Assembly: GCF_022340605.1 (NCBI RefSeq)
Contig: NZ_JAJDNQ010000009.1
Coordinates: 1-64,000, forward strand
Direction: 5' to 3'
Length of the DNA: 64,000 nt
Source: Thiohalocapsa sp.
GTDB taxonomy: Bacteria; Pseudomonadota; Gammaproteobacteria; Chromatiales; Chromatiaceae
Every line of letters begins with the position of its first letter. Within the stretch, counting starts at the first letter, position 1. Position numbers and translations under genes: made by a program. Of the stretch, positions 9,356 to 18,325 are shown one piece after another. The notes under the pieces were generated by a model that did not search any database, was not told the DNA's origin, and saw only the letters and a list, made by a program, of their open reading frames with translations.

Positions 9356-12280
9356 ATGACCTCCAATAGCCAAGTGCCCGGTGCCGACGCGCCGCGTCCC
9401 GGCCCGGCCGTCGATCGCGGCGCAGACGCCGCTCCCACAGGGCCGCGCTCGGGCGCGGCCGATCGCGGCGCGGACGCCGCTCCCACGAAGGTGCGGCCGG
9501 ACCTGGCGGTGTATCGCGGCGGGAACGTCGCTCCCACGGCGTCCATCGCCGAGCAACTGGGGCGCGATCTGACCCTGTACGACGCCGCCGACCAGCTCTT
9601 CGGCACCCGCATCGGCGAGACGCTGAACGAGCTGATGATCAAGGGCCTGATGGACTTCTTCGACGAGGGGCAGTCCGTCTGGCGCATGCCCGGCCGCAAG
9701 CAGGGCTTCTACCGCGGCTGGGCCAACATCGCCCGGCGCAACCGGCGTCTGCGCATGCGCGGGCTGGACGTGGCCGCCATCCTCGGCCAGGCGGACGATC
9801 CGGAGGCCATGATCGACCTGGTCATGACCCGCCTCGAGGTGCCCGAGCCACGCTGGATGGACTACTTCACCGTCGAGCTCGCCCGGCTCCACGGCTGGGC
9901 CGGCTTCGTGCGCTGGCGCTCGCAGGCGCGCCATTACTACTGGCAACAGCGCAACCCGGCGGACCTGGTGGAGTACATGGCCGTGCGCCTGGTGCTGGCG
10001 CTGGCGCTGCTGGAGGACGCCGGCCGCAGACTGAAGCGCGACCTGCGCTGGCCGGCGCTGCTGGCCTATGCCGAGGCCCACCCGCGTGAGTGTGTGCTGC
10101 GCCGGGAGCTCAATGCCGGCACCGTGCTGCCGGACTTCGCGCACCGCATCGAGGTGGCGCTGGATCGGGGCAGCGGTGCCGGTATCGACGCCCTGTATCT
10201 CGACTACGAGCGCGAGAAGACCAAGCGCGAGGCCTGCACCCGCGCCGGGCGTGTCCAGGCCATGGCGGACCAGGCCGGCATTTGCCGCCAGGTGCTGCTG
10301 GGGCGCCCGGACGACACGCTGCACCAGTACATCGACGCCATCTACGCCGCCAAGGCGCGTGAGGGCATGCTCTGGACGCGGGCGCTGGAGCGGACCCACA
10401 TCCGCCAGCTCCTGGCGCAGATCGATGCCGCGGCGGCTGCAGCGGGCGCAGCTGGCGGGACGTTGAAGGCGCCGGTGGCCGGCGAGACGCCGGCGGTCCC
10501 AGTGGCCGGCGAGACGCCGGCGGTCCTGGCCGCGGGCACGGTGCAGGCGTTCTTCTGCATCGATGTGCGCTCCGAGCGGCTGCGCCGCCACCTGGAGGCG
10601 GTGGGCGACTACGAGACCTACGGCATCGCCGGGTTCTTCGGCGTGCCGGTGGCCTTCGTGGAGTTCGGCAAGGGCCACGAGACGGCTCTGTGCCCGGCCA
10701 TCGTCACGCCGCGCAACGTGGCCGTCGAGATGCCGCACACCCACGCGAAGCACGAACACTCGCTCTACGAGCTGGCACACGAGGTGGTACACGACCTCAA
10801 GAACACGGTGCTGGCACCCTATGTCACCGTCGAGGCCGTGGGGCTCCTGTTCGGCTTTGACATGGTGGGCAAGACCTTCGTGCCGCGCGTCTACAACACC
10901 TGGCGCCAGCGCCTTCAATCGCGCAAGCCGCCGGCGCGGCTGCTCATCGACAAGATCGCCGAGGACGAGGCCCGTGAGCTGCTGACCAACCTTCAGGACG
11001 AGATGGTGTTGCGCGCCGTGGAGCGGCACTTCGCCATCAAGCGCGAGGATCTCACCAGCCCGATGATCCGTGAGCTGCGCGAGACGGCGCTCGGCAACCG
11101 CAAGGGCCAGACCGAGCTCGCCCGCCGCTTCGGCGTGGAACCCGCCGCCGAGGCGGTGTTCATCCGCTCCCTCCAGGTGGAGTACCGCGTCAACCCGGAC
11201 CAGGCCCAAATCCAGCTCGAGCACTTGGCCAAGATCGGCTTCCACCGCAAGCGCCAGGCGCAGCTCGTCGCGGCGGCGCTGCGCGGCATCGGACTGACCT
11301 CCGGCTTCGGGCGCACCGTGCTGGTGGTGGGCCACGGCAGCACCTCCGAGAACAACCCCTACGAATCGGCGTTGGACTGCGGCGCCTGCGGCGGCGACCA
11401 GGGCCTGGTGAACGCGCGCATCTTCGCCGCCATGGCCAACCGCCGCGAGGTGCGCGAACAGTTGGCGGAGCAGGGCATCGCCATCCCGGACGAGACCCTG
11501 TTCATCCCCGCCCTGCACGACACCACCACCGACGAGGTCACGCTGTTCGATCTGGACCAGCTCTCGCCCGGGGCGCTCACCAGGCTCTCGCGCATCCAGG
11601 AGGATCTCGCCGCCGCCGGCCGGCTGTGCGCGGCGGAGCGCTGCGCCGAGCTCGGCGAGCGGGGCATCACCGGGCCGGATGCCGCCGCGCGGCGGGTCAA
11701 GCGCAACGCCTTGGACTGGACCCAGGTGCGCCCGGAGTGGGGGCTGTCGAAGAACGCCTCCTTCATCATCGGCCGGCGTGCGCTGAGCCGCGGGCGGAAC
11801 CTCGAAGGCCGCGCCTTCCTGCACAGCTACGACCACAGGCTCGACCCGAAGGGGCGGCTCTTGGAGAGCATCCTGTCCGGCCCGCTGGTGGTCGCCCAAT
11901 GGATCAACATGGAGCACTTCTTCTCCGTGGTGGACAACGAGGCCTTCGGCAGCGGCAGCAAGGTCTACCACAACATCATCGGTCGCTTCGGCGTCGTCAC
12001 CGGCAACCTCAGTGACCTGCGCACCGGGCTCCCGGCGCAGACCATGCTGCGCGGCGACACCCCTTATCACCACCCGCTGCGGCTGATCACCGTCGTTGAG
12101 GCGCCGCTGAAGCTGGTGGAGGCCGTGCTCGCCAGGCTCTACAAGCCTCGTGAGCTGGTGCACAACGGCTGGATCAGGCTCGTCGTGCTGGACCCGGAGA
12201 CCAGCCAGGCGCAGGTCTACGAGCACGGCAACGGCGGCGACGGCGCCTGGCAGGCGCAGCCGATCCGGCTGCCGGCATGA
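9356..12280 (+). CDS. dabA: DabA (DUF2309) C-terminal catalytic part
   Basis: 974 residues from the ATG at 9356; an in-frame stop at 9308-9310 excludes an earlier start. The first ~60 residues are repeat-encoded (RGADAAPT units). The conserved core begins near IAEQLGRDLTLYDAADQLFGTR. Catalytic zinc-site residues are present: Cys401 and Asp403 in FFCIDVRSE, His660 in VVGHGSTSENN, and Cys675 in LDCGACGG. The C-x-D spacing and the 15-residue His-Cys spacing match the residues established for Halothiobacillus DabA. A second repeat (VAGETPAV twice) is inserted in frame just before the Cys. The active site is intact, so the protein may work if it assembles with the separate N-terminal part. Confidence 0.88.
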   Translation: MTSNSQVPGADAPRPGPAVDRGADAAPTGPRSGAADRGADAAPTKVRPDLAVYRGGNVAPTASIAEQLGRDLTLYDAADQLFGTRIGETLNELMIKGLMDFFDEGQSVWRMPGRKQGFYRGWANIARRNRRLRMRGLDVAAILGQADDPEAMIDLVMTRLEVPEPRWMDYFTVELARLHGWAGFVRWRSQARHYYWQQRNPADLVEYMAVRLVLALALLEDAGRRLKRDLRWPALLAYAEAHPRECVLRRELNAGTVLPDFAHRIEVALDRGSGAGIDALYLDYEREKTKREACTRAGRVQAMADQAGICRQVLLGRPDDTLHQYIDAIYAAKAREGMLWTRALERTHIRQLLAQIDAAAAAAGAAGGTLKAPVAGETPAVPVAGETPAVLAAGTVQAFFCIDVRSERLRRHLEAVGDYETYGIAGFFGVPVAFVEFGKGHETALCPAIVTPRNVAVEMPHTHAKHEHSLYELAHEVVHDLKNTVLAPYVTVEAVGLLFGFDMVGKTFVPRVYNTWRQRLQSRKPPARLLIDKIAEDEARELLTNLQDEMVLRAVERHFAIKREDLTSPMIRELRETALGNRKGQTELARRFGVEPAAEAVFIRSLQVEYRVNPDQAQIQLEHLAKIGFHRKRQAQLVAAALRGIGLTSGFGRTVLVVGHGSTSENNPYESALDCGACGGDQGLVNARIFAAMANRREVREQLAEQGIAIPDETLFIPALHDTTTDEVTLFDLDQLSPGALTRLSRIQEDLAAAGRLCAAERCAELGERGITGPDAAARRVKRNALDWTQVRPEWGLSKNASFIIGRRALSRGRNLEGRAFLHSYDHRLDPKGRLLESILSGPLVVAQWINMEHFFSVVDNEAFGSGSKVYHNIIGRFGVVTGNLSDLRTGLPAQTMLRGDTPYHHPLRLITVVEAPLKLVEAVLARLYKPRELVHNGWIRLVVLDPETSQAQVYEHGNGGDGAWQAQPIRLPA
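9411..9543. repeat. Three GTGGGAGCG-family repeat units inside dabA
   Basis: Three imperfect units, each containing GATCGCGGCG(C/G)(A/G)GACGCCGCTCCCAC or a close variant, lie in the coding frame and give the RGADAAPT / RGGNVAPT peptides. The same motif is intergenic elsewhere in the window. The units sit between the N-terminal and catalytic parts of DabA, beside the frame break. Confidence 0.75.
10481..10531. repeat. In-frame 27-bp tandem repeat in dabA
   Basis: Two copies of a GTGGCCGGCGAGACGCCGGC-type unit, each holding the palindrome CCGGCG-AGA-CGCCGG, encode VAGETPAV twice. They stand directly before the catalytic Cys-x-Asp motif and look like an inserted repeat tolerated in a surface loop. 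Confidence 0.6.
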
Positions 12281-12533
12281 ACCCCACCATCAACGGGACA
12301 GCCCACGCCGACCCCGCGCGAGCGCCGCGCTCCTGGAGGCGCCGAGTTCCACTCGGCCCGCCGCCGGCGCGGCTCAATGCCGCGCCGGCGGCGTCACGGC
12401 GCCCTCGAGCTCGGGCAGGTATAGCGCCCGCCGCCATCCAAGAAGCCCCGGTCCGCGGGGCGCGCTGAGCGCAAGACAGCCACCTGGCCCACGACCGCCA
12501 GACAACCAAGGCACAAACCCTGGAGGTACCCCA
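12281..12533. other. Repeat-bearing spacer between dabA and the PII-like gene
   Basis: The 250 bp hold a GGAGGCGCCGAGTTCCACTCGGCC-type repeat with a CCGCCGGCGCGGCTCAATGC tail (about 12337-12400). A related copy is at about 48846-48950. No convincing gene is seen, although a 63-codon frame starts at 12277. Confidence 0.5.
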
Positions 12534-12866
12534 ATGGAAGAGCTGAAGCACAGCCCAATGAAAAAGCTGGAGATCATCGTCCAGGGCGAGCAACAGGACT
12601 TCGTGCTGGACCTGTTGGAGCGCGCTGGCGTCACCGGCTGGACCATGGTCCACAACCTCTCCGGCAAGGGCAGCCACGGTGCCCACGATGCCCACCTCAT
12701 GTTCAACGAGGACGACGTGCTGGTGATGATCATCACCGCCGTTCCGGCCGAGATCGCCGACGCCATCCTCGAAGGGCTCACCCCGTTCTTCAACCGCCAC
12801 ATGGGCGTCGTCTTCGGCACCGACATCCAGGTGAGCCGGCTCGCGAAGTTTCAGCCGCCGGGGTGA
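12534..12866 (+). CDS. PII-like regulator of the DAB carbon-uptake operon
   Basis: 110 residues. The start ATG has a strong GGAGGT site 7 bp upstream. The protein has the ferredoxin-like PII fold pattern: the KKLEIIVQGEQQDFVLDLLERAGVTGWT opening, a T-loop region GKGSHGAHDAHLMFNEDD, and the ITAVPAEIADAILEGL helix before a final strand. The canonical nitrogen-PII uridylylation loop is not seen. It is closer to the SbtB/CPII-type proteins that accompany bicarbonate transporters. Its place after dabA suggests it tunes the transporter through bound nucleotides or bicarbonate. The ligand is unknown. Confidence 0.85.
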   Translation: MEELKHSPMKKLEIIVQGEQQDFVLDLLERAGVTGWTMVHNLSGKGSHGAHDAHLMFNEDDVLVMIITAVPAEIADAILEGLTPFFNRHMGVVFGTDIQVSRLAKFQPPG

Positions 12867-12962
12867 GGAGGCCACAGTGAGCCAGCGCTGGTCTCGCCGC
12901 TCACGCTATGCTTGCAGCCGTATAGCGCGAGCGCGTCTGTGCATCGGTAGGACCAAGCAACC

Positions 12963-13412
12963 ATGCAAACCGACCTTTACGACGAAGACCTTTACGCCTG
13001 GGCCATGACGTCCGCCCGTATGGTGCGGGAAGGTCGCCTCGACGAGCTCGACCGCGAACATCTCGCGGAGGAACTGGAATCCATGGGCAAGTCCGAGCTG
13101 CGCGCCTTGGAGAGCCGCCTCACCGTGTTGCTGGCCCATCTCCTCAAGTGGCAGTTCCAGCCCGCAAACCGCAGCAAGAGCTGGGAGCGCACGCTGATCG
13201 AACAACGCAAGCGCATCGCCCGCCTGCTGCGCGACAGCCCGAGCCTCAAGCCCAAGTTGCCGGAACTGTTCCCGGATGCGTACGACAGCGCGCTTAGGCT
13301 CGCAGCGGAAGAGACGGGCATGGACGAAACGGACTTCCCACAGGCCTGTCCCTATCGAGTGGAAGAAGCGTTGAGCCCAGGCTTTTATCCCGCAACTGAC
13401 ACGGCACCGTAG
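12963..13412 (+). CDS. DUF29 family protein
   Basis: 149 residues with the full DUF29 pattern: an LYDEDLYAWA opening, then LDELDREHLAEELESMGKSE, then a helical LLAHLLKWQFQP...SW..TI.EQR core. It is cytoplasmic and all-helical. The family has no established function and is common in cyanobacteria and purple bacteria. It is monocistronic here, convergent with the transglycosylase gene. Confidence 0.85.
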   Translation: MQTDLYDEDLYAWAMTSARMVREGRLDELDREHLAEELESMGKSELRALESRLTVLLAHLLKWQFQPANRSKSWERTLIEQRKRIARLLRDSPSLKPKLPELFPDAYDSALRLAAEETGMDETDFPQACPYRVEEALSPGFYPATDTAP

Positions 13413-13530
13413 CCCGGCGTTGGCGAGGCGGATCTGGTTGCCGATCCCGATCGTCGCCTCGTGCCGCGCCTTGCTTGTGCGGCTGCACCTCGGGCCGCCG
13501 ACGGCCGATGCACTCGCCGCGTGACTCCCG

Positions 13531-14715
13531 TCAACGCAGCCGCGCCAGCAGCTCCGGCGTCGGCCAGCCATCCGCGGGAAGGCCGAGCCGCTGCTGCTCG
13601 GCCCGGACCGCCGCGCGAGTCTTCTCGCCGAGGATGCCGTCGGTATCGCCGATGTCGTAGCCACGCTCGGCCAGCCGGTGTTGCAGGGCTGCCATGTCCG
13701 CCGGGTTGAGGCCGGGCTCGGGATTGCCGGGGTCCACCTTGGGCGCGCCGCCGAGGCGGGTAGCGAGGTAAGCCGCGGTGGTGCTGTAGACGAGGGACTG
13801 GTTCCAGTGCAGGAAGACATCGAAGTTGAGGTAGGCCAGGAAGGCCGGGCCCTTGCGGCCCGTGGGCAATAGCAGCGCGGCGTCCAGGCCGTTCGCCGGC
13901 AGCGGGCTGCCGTTCGCGCGTGTCACGCCCAGTGCCGCCCAATGGCTGCTCGGATAGCGCCGGTAGACATCGGCCTGCTCCCAGGGCAGCTCGGCCGGCA
14001 CGCGCACGGCCTCCAGCCACGGCTCACCGCGGCGCCAGCCGAGGTGGCGGATGAAGCCCGCGGCGGTGGGGATGACGTCGGCGGGGTCGTGCTCCAGGTC
14101 GACTCGGCCGTCGCCGTCACCGTCGGCGCCGAAATCGAGGTAGTCCGTCGGCAGGAGCTGCACCTGGCCGATCTCCCCCGCCCAGGCGCCCTTGAGCTGC
14201 GCGCGGGTGAGCCAGCCCAGGTCCAGGAGCCGCAGCGCGTCGATGAGTTGTGCGCGGAACAAGTCCGGGCGGCGACAGTCGTGCGCGAGGGTGGCGAGCG
14301 CCGCGAGGGTGTCGAAGTCGCCCTGTACCGCGCCGTAGTCGGTCTCCAGCCCCCAGAAGGCCGCGATGACGGGCGCCGGCACGCCGGTGTCACGCTCGGC
14401 GGCGGCGAAGACGTCCGCATATCGCGTGAGCTTCTCGGCCCCGACCCGCAGCCGGTAGGCGTTCACCATGCGCCCGGCGAAGGTGAGCCAGTCCTGCGTG
14501 AACACGGCCTGGGCGTGGTCGCGGGCGAGTACCTGCGCGTTGGGCGTGAGCCCATCCAGGGCGGCGATGGTGGTGTCGGAGATGCCGGCGGCGCGGGCCT
14601 CGGCGCGCACGCCGTCGAGCCAGGCGCCGAAGTCACCGCCACAGGGGGGCTCGGCAAGGGCCGCTGCCGCCCCGAGCAGCAAGCAGGCGAGCAGCGGGGC
14701 GATGCCGCGCCACAT
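13531..14715 (-). CDS. Lytic murein transglycosylase, MltB-like
   Basis: 394 residues from the ATG at 14715, chosen because MWRGIAPLLACLLLGAAAALA is a clean signal peptide; the frame opens at 14769. The SLT_2/MltB catalytic domain has the FWGLETDYGAVQG motif with the catalytic Glu near residue 123, followed by the GEIGQVQLLPTDYL and Y-rich peptidoglycan-binding segments. A C-terminal PG_binding_1 domain (MAALQHRLAERGYDIGDTDGILGEKT) completes it. It cleaves peptidoglycan glycan strands in the periplasm, forming 1,6-anhydro ends. Confidence 0.93.
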   Translation of the reverse strand: MWRGIAPLLACLLLGAAAALAEPPCGGDFGAWLDGVRAEARAAGISDTTIAALDGLTPNAQVLARDHAQAVFTQDWLTFAGRMVNAYRLRVGAEKLTRYADVFAAAERDTGVPAPVIAAFWGLETDYGAVQGDFDTLAALATLAHDCRRPDLFRAQLIDALRLLDLGWLTRAQLKGAWAGEIGQVQLLPTDYLDFGADGDGDGRVDLEHDPADVIPTAAGFIRHLGWRRGEPWLEAVRVPAELPWEQADVYRRYPSSHWAALGVTRANGSPLPANGLDAALLLPTGRKGPAFLAYLNFDVFLHWNQSLVYSTTAAYLATRLGGAPKVDPGNPEPGLNPADMAALQHRLAERGYDIGDTDGILGEKTRAAVRAEQQRLGLPADGWPTPELLARLR

Positions 14716-14907
14716 TGATGGCGTAGGGGGCAGGCGTCGCGTCCGGTGGTAGAGTGTTCCGGCGGGCATGGCCAGATTTCCGAGCGGTGGTGTGGGGCTG
14801 GGGTCTGAGTCTGAAGAATCGCAAGCGCAGTTGACCTGGATGCTTGGGGTCGCCGGCAGGCGCGGTCAACAATAATTCATCACCCGATTGCAGACGGTGC
14901 CTGCCCG

Positions 14908-15651
14908 ATGGCCGAGCCCAACAATACCGATCCCCGCGAGAGCCTGAAGCGGCTTATCGACGCGCTACGCAAGGACGAGAGCATGCGCGCTGCGTTGGCG
15001 GACCACATACGCGATGTTCTCGGCCCCGTGCCCCAGGCAGCGCCGGTGGCGGCCGGTGTCGCGGGAGCGGCCGCGGTCCAGGAGGCCGGCAAAGCGCGTC
15101 GCCTGGCTGCCAGGCTGCGCAGCGAGATGCACGAGCAGCGCCGAAAGCATCAGCGGGCGAAGTGGCACACGTTTGTGGTGGGCCTGTTCGCGGTGCTCAT
15201 CGGCATCGTGCTCTTCACCCTGGTGGTGATGATGGCGCGCGACATGAACCGGATGGAGGCCTACATGTACAACATGGGCCACTCCGACGAGGATACGGCG
15301 GTTGCCGATAAGGATGCGCGCAAGGCCGCGGCGCCGAGCTTCATGTTCGCCATGGCCCGCGACATGAACCAGATGCGCAGCGACATGGCATCGATGAACA
15401 CCCAGATGACCGCCATGCGCGGCGACATGGGCCAGATGCGCGTCGCCATCACCGCCATGGATGGCACCATGGCGACCATGGGTAGCGACATCGGCCGCAT
15501 GAGCACGGACATGACCGTCATGAACGGCACCATGGGCCGCATGCAATACGACACGCTGCTGATGCGCCAGGGCGTCGGCAATATGGCAACGGATACGGGG
15601 GCTATGGGCGCGCCCTTCCGCGCCATGGACAGTTTCATGCCGTTCCGCTAG
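14908..15651 (+). CDS. Methionine-heptad coiled-coil membrane protein
   Basis: 247 residues, unrecognised. A short charged N-terminus and an Ala-rich stretch precede one membrane helix (TFVVGLFAVLIGIVLFTLVVMM, about residues 89-110). After it come about 12 near-perfect heptads with Met at one core position and Met/Ile/Thr at the other (units such as MNTQMTA, MRGDMGQ, MSTDMTV). This predicts a long coiled coil with a methionine core, probably periplasmic. It resembles no enzyme I know. It could be a structural or tethering protein, or could bind soft metals through the Met side chains. It lies beside a cation efflux gene, on the opposite strand. Confidence 0.8.
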   Translation: MAEPNNTDPRESLKRLIDALRKDESMRAALADHIRDVLGPVPQAAPVAAGVAGAAAVQEAGKARRLAARLRSEMHEQRRKHQRAKWHTFVVGLFAVLIGIVLFTLVVMMARDMNRMEAYMYNMGHSDEDTAVADKDARKAAAPSFMFAMARDMNQMRSDMASMNTQMTAMRGDMGQMRVAITAMDGTMATMGSDIGRMSTDMTVMNGTMGRMQYDTLLMRQGVGNMATDTGAMGAPFRAMDSFMPFR

Positions 15652-15787
15652 CAACGCGAAGTGTTCGGATGACGATTTATCCGCCGCCGCTGCGTTGTCG
15701 TCGGACCCGTCTGGCAGGCCGGGTTACAGGGAGGCTTGCGCCGCCGGCCCGGTGGCGGGGCAGCGTGGCGCCGGGAGTGCAACGGCG

Positions 15788-16852
15788 CTAGCCAGCCGAC
15801 CGCGCGGCCGCCCGCCCGCAGTCGGGCGCCCGACACTGCTGCACCTCCACGGTGAGGTGGCCGATGCCGGGGATGTGCTCGAGCAGCCCCTTGTAGAACT
15901 CCACCGGCCGCGGCTCGTGGGTCACCAGCGAGAGGATGCAGGCGTGGCTGGCAGCACCGATGCGCCAGACGTGGAGGTCGCTCACGTCCACGTCGTCCTG
16001 GCGCGCCATGGTGCGGCGGATGGCCGCCTCGATGGGGCCGTGATCTTCGGCATCCAGCAGGGTCAGGGCGCTGTCGCGGGCGAGGCTCCAGGACCAACGG
16101 CCGATGAGCAGGCCGCCGGCGATGCCCATCAGTGGGTCGAGGAAGCGCCAGCCGACGATCAGCCCCGCAGTGAGGGCGCCGATGGCGAGCAGCGACGTCA
16201 GCGCGTCGGCGATGACATGCACATAGGCCGCGCGCAGGTTGTGATCCTTGTGGGCGTGGCCACTGCCGGCGTGCCCGTGCCCATCACGGTGGTCGTGTTC
16301 GTGTTCGTGGTCCTTGTCGTTGTCGTTGTCGTGTTCGTGGCCGTACTGCCCCCCCTGGTCATGCGCCGGCCGGTCATGGCCGTGGTGCTGCGCATGGGCT
16401 CCACCCAGCAGCCACGCGCTCAGCAGGTTGACGCCCAGGCCGAGCAGCGCGACGGCGATGGCCTCGCCGTACTGGATCTGCACCGGGTGCAGCAAGCGGC
16501 TCACCGATTCCCAGAAGAGCCACAGTGCGCCCGCCCCCAACAGCAGCGCACTGGAGTAGCCCGCCAGCGGTGACACCTTGCCGGTGCCGAAACAAAAGCG
16601 CGGGTCCCGCGCGTGCCGGCGCGCGAAGCCGTAGGCGAGCACGCTGAGCCCGAGCGCTGCCGCGTGGCTGCCCATATGCCAGCCGTCCGCCAGCAGCGCC
16701 ATGGAGCCCGTGAGCCAGCCCGCCGCCAGCTCCACGATCATGGTGGTGAGTGTCAGGTAGACGACCCAGCGGGTGCGCTGCTCGGCGATCTGCTCGGCGC
16801 CGGTGCTGAAGTCGTGGCTATGCTGCCAGGTGGTAATGTCGTGCTGGTGCAT
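15788..16852 (-). CDS. Cation diffusion facilitator (CzcD/ZitB type)
   Basis: 354 residues from the ATG at 16852. There are six membrane segments with the zinc-site motifs LLADGWHMGSHAAAL and HVIADALTS. Between TM4 and TM5 lies a His/Asp-rich loop with about 20 His, including a DNDNDKDHEHEHDH run. A cytoplasmic C-terminal domain follows (DVSDLHVWRIGAASHACILSL). It is a Zn/Co/Cd-proton antiporter in the inner membrane. Part of the loop is encoded by TTGTCG hexanucleotide repeats like those at 46112, so repeat expansion may have enlarged the metal loop. Confidence 0.93.
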   Translation of the reverse strand: MHQHDITTWQHSHDFSTGAEQIAEQRTRWVVYLTLTTMIVELAAGWLTGSMALLADGWHMGSHAAALGLSVLAYGFARRHARDPRFCFGTGKVSPLAGYSSALLLGAGALWLFWESVSRLLHPVQIQYGEAIAVALLGLGVNLLSAWLLGGAHAQHHGHDRPAHDQGGQYGHEHDNDNDKDHEHEHDHRDGHGHAGSGHAHKDHNLRAAYVHVIADALTSLLAIGALTAGLIVGWRFLDPLMGIAGGLLIGRWSWSLARDSALTLLDAEDHGPIEAAIRRTMARQDDVDVSDLHVWRIGAASHACILSLVTHEPRPVEFYKGLLEHIPGIGHLTVEVQQCRAPDCGRAAARSAG

Positions 16853-16954
16853 GCGGATTCGCTGGGCTGTTGTGGGTGCCAAAAGTCGGCATGCCGTGCG
16901 CCCGTGCCCGTGGCTGGGGTGTGGGCGACGACGACTGACCCCGGTCCGTAAGAC

Positions 16955-17197
16955 GTGCTGTTGCTCATCGAGGTGGCCGACAGCTCGCTGCGGTTCGACC
17001 GCGAGGTCAGGGTGCCGCTGTACGCCCGGCACCTGATCCCGGAGGTCTGGCTGCTCGACCTGAAGCACAAGCGCCTGGAGGTCTACCGGGACCCCGGCCC
17101 GGAGGGCCATCGCCAGGTGCTGCTGCCGGATCGCGGCCAGCGCATCGCGCCGCTGGCGCTGCCCGAGGTCGAAATCGCGGTCGCTGACCTCTGGTGA
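16955..17197 (+). pseudogene. Uma2-family nuclease C-terminal remnant
   Basis: 80 residues from a GTG: EVADSSLRFDREVRVPLYARHLIPEVWLLDL and the closing LPEVEIAVADLW are the C-terminal half of Uma2 (DUF820) PD-(D/E)XK proteins. The N-terminal ~100 residues are absent, and upstream sequence in all frames does not supply them. I read it as a 5'-deleted gene. A matching N-terminal remnant of the same family is at 52606-52889. Confidence 0.7.
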
Positions 17198-18325
17198 TCA
17201 GAACTCCGCCACCGCTCGCACGCCGACGATCCAGCCCTCGGGGCTGTCGGCGTCGTGGATGCGATCCTGCATCCACTGCACGTCGCCTGTGAGCGCCAGG
17301 TAGTCGTTGATGGCGAGGCGGTAGTAAGCCTCCACGGCCTGGGTGTGGCGGATGTCGCCGTTGCCGCCCTCGAGGTAGGCATAGCCGAGGCCGATGTTGT
17401 CGCCCTCGCGGTGCCAGAGCTTGCCATTGATGTCCAGGCCGCCGCTGTAATCGGCCTTGTGCTCGACCAGGGCGTCCTCGCGCTGCCACGACATGCGCAG
17501 GAAGGCGCCGACGACGGGGCTCAGCTCCTGATCGAAGGACAGACTGACGCCCTTGTGCGGCTCGTACTCGGTGCCGGCGGGATTCAGGAATGCCGCCGAG
17601 GTACCGCTCAGCATGACCCGATAGTTGCCCTCGCCTAGCTTGGTCGTGAGGTGGTAGTCGATCTCGCCGGCGAACCAGTTGTAGTTCTGGCCGTCGTCGT
17701 TCTTGCCGACGTTCATGCCGACGCCGCTGAAGGTCCAGTCGCCGAGCTTCCAGACAATCACGCCACCGCCGTCGTAGGCGGGCAGGAAGGCGTTGCGGGA
17801 GTTGACGAAGATCTCGTTGCTGAACTGGGTGTACTCGTCGTTCGCGTAGGCGTTCTCGTTGATGTAGAAGGCGGGATCGATGATGCCGCCGGTGAGCTGC
17901 ACGCTGCTTTGCTCGCCGAAGCGGAAGGTGTGTGCGTACCAGGCCTCCAGCAGGTAGCTGCGGCCGGTGCCGTTGATGTCCTTTACATCGTCTTCCAGGT
18001 CCGCCGCCCAAGGCGTCAGCGAGAACGGCGACACGTTGTTGAGCCCGTTGCCGGCGCCGAAGCCGAGCTTGAGGAAGAGCTGATCGTTCTCGGTGGGGTT
18101 GTAGAAGACCTCCGGCTGGAAGACGCCGGCGGCGCGGCAGGCATCTTCCACGTCCGGCACCCCGCTGACCTGCTGGCACTGGTAGGCGCCGGCGATGAGC
18201 CCGTTCAGCTCCAGCTTGTCGTTGATGTCGAGGGCCATTGCCGCCGCGCTCCCGAGCAGCAGCGGCGCGGCGGCCAGGGTCAGGGGTGCGATCGGGAGCC
18301 GGTGAGGGCGAAGTTCGAGCGTCAT
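17198..18325 (-). CDS. OprB-family carbohydrate porin
   Basis: 375 residues from the ATG at 18325; the open frame continues to 18427. A signal peptide (APLTLAAAPLLLGSAAAMA) is followed by LDINDKLELNGLIAGAYQ. Alternating aromatic/hydrophobic beta-strands follow, ending in a C-terminal Phe as expected for an outer-membrane barrel. Motifs SYLLEAWYAH, GGIIDPAFYINENAYANDE and QAVEAYYRLAINDYLALTGDVQW are typical of OprB. It allows passive uptake of sugars or other small solutes. It is monocistronic; an AT-rich patch at about 18425-18465 probably holds its promoter. Confidence 0.88.
   Translation of the reverse strand: MTLELRPHRLPIAPLTLAAAPLLLGSAAAMALDINDKLELNGLIAGAYQCQQVSGVPDVEDACRAAGVFQPEVFYNPTENDQLFLKLGFGAGNGLNNVSPFSLTPWAADLEDDVKDINGTGRSYLLEAWYAHTFRFGEQSSVQLTGGIIDPAFYINENAYANDEYTQFSNEIFVNSRNAFLPAYDGGGVIVWKLGDWTFSGVGMNVGKNDDGQNYNWFAGEIDYHLTTKLGEGNYRVMLSGTSAAFLNPAGTEYEPHKGVSLSFDQELSPVVGAFLRMSWQREDALVEHKADYSGGLDINGKLWHREGDNIGLGYAYLEGGNGDIRHTQAVEAYYRLAINDYLALTGDVQWMQDRIHDADSPEGWIVGVRAVAEF

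Noticed and set aside
9137..12226. 1029-codon minus-strand frame opposite dabA
   Set aside because: DabA on the plus strand has all catalytic motifs. The antisense product has low-complexity sequence.
12277..12468. 63-codon frame after dabA
   Set aside because: It consists largely of dispersed repeat sequence and an Arg/Ala/Pro-rich translation.
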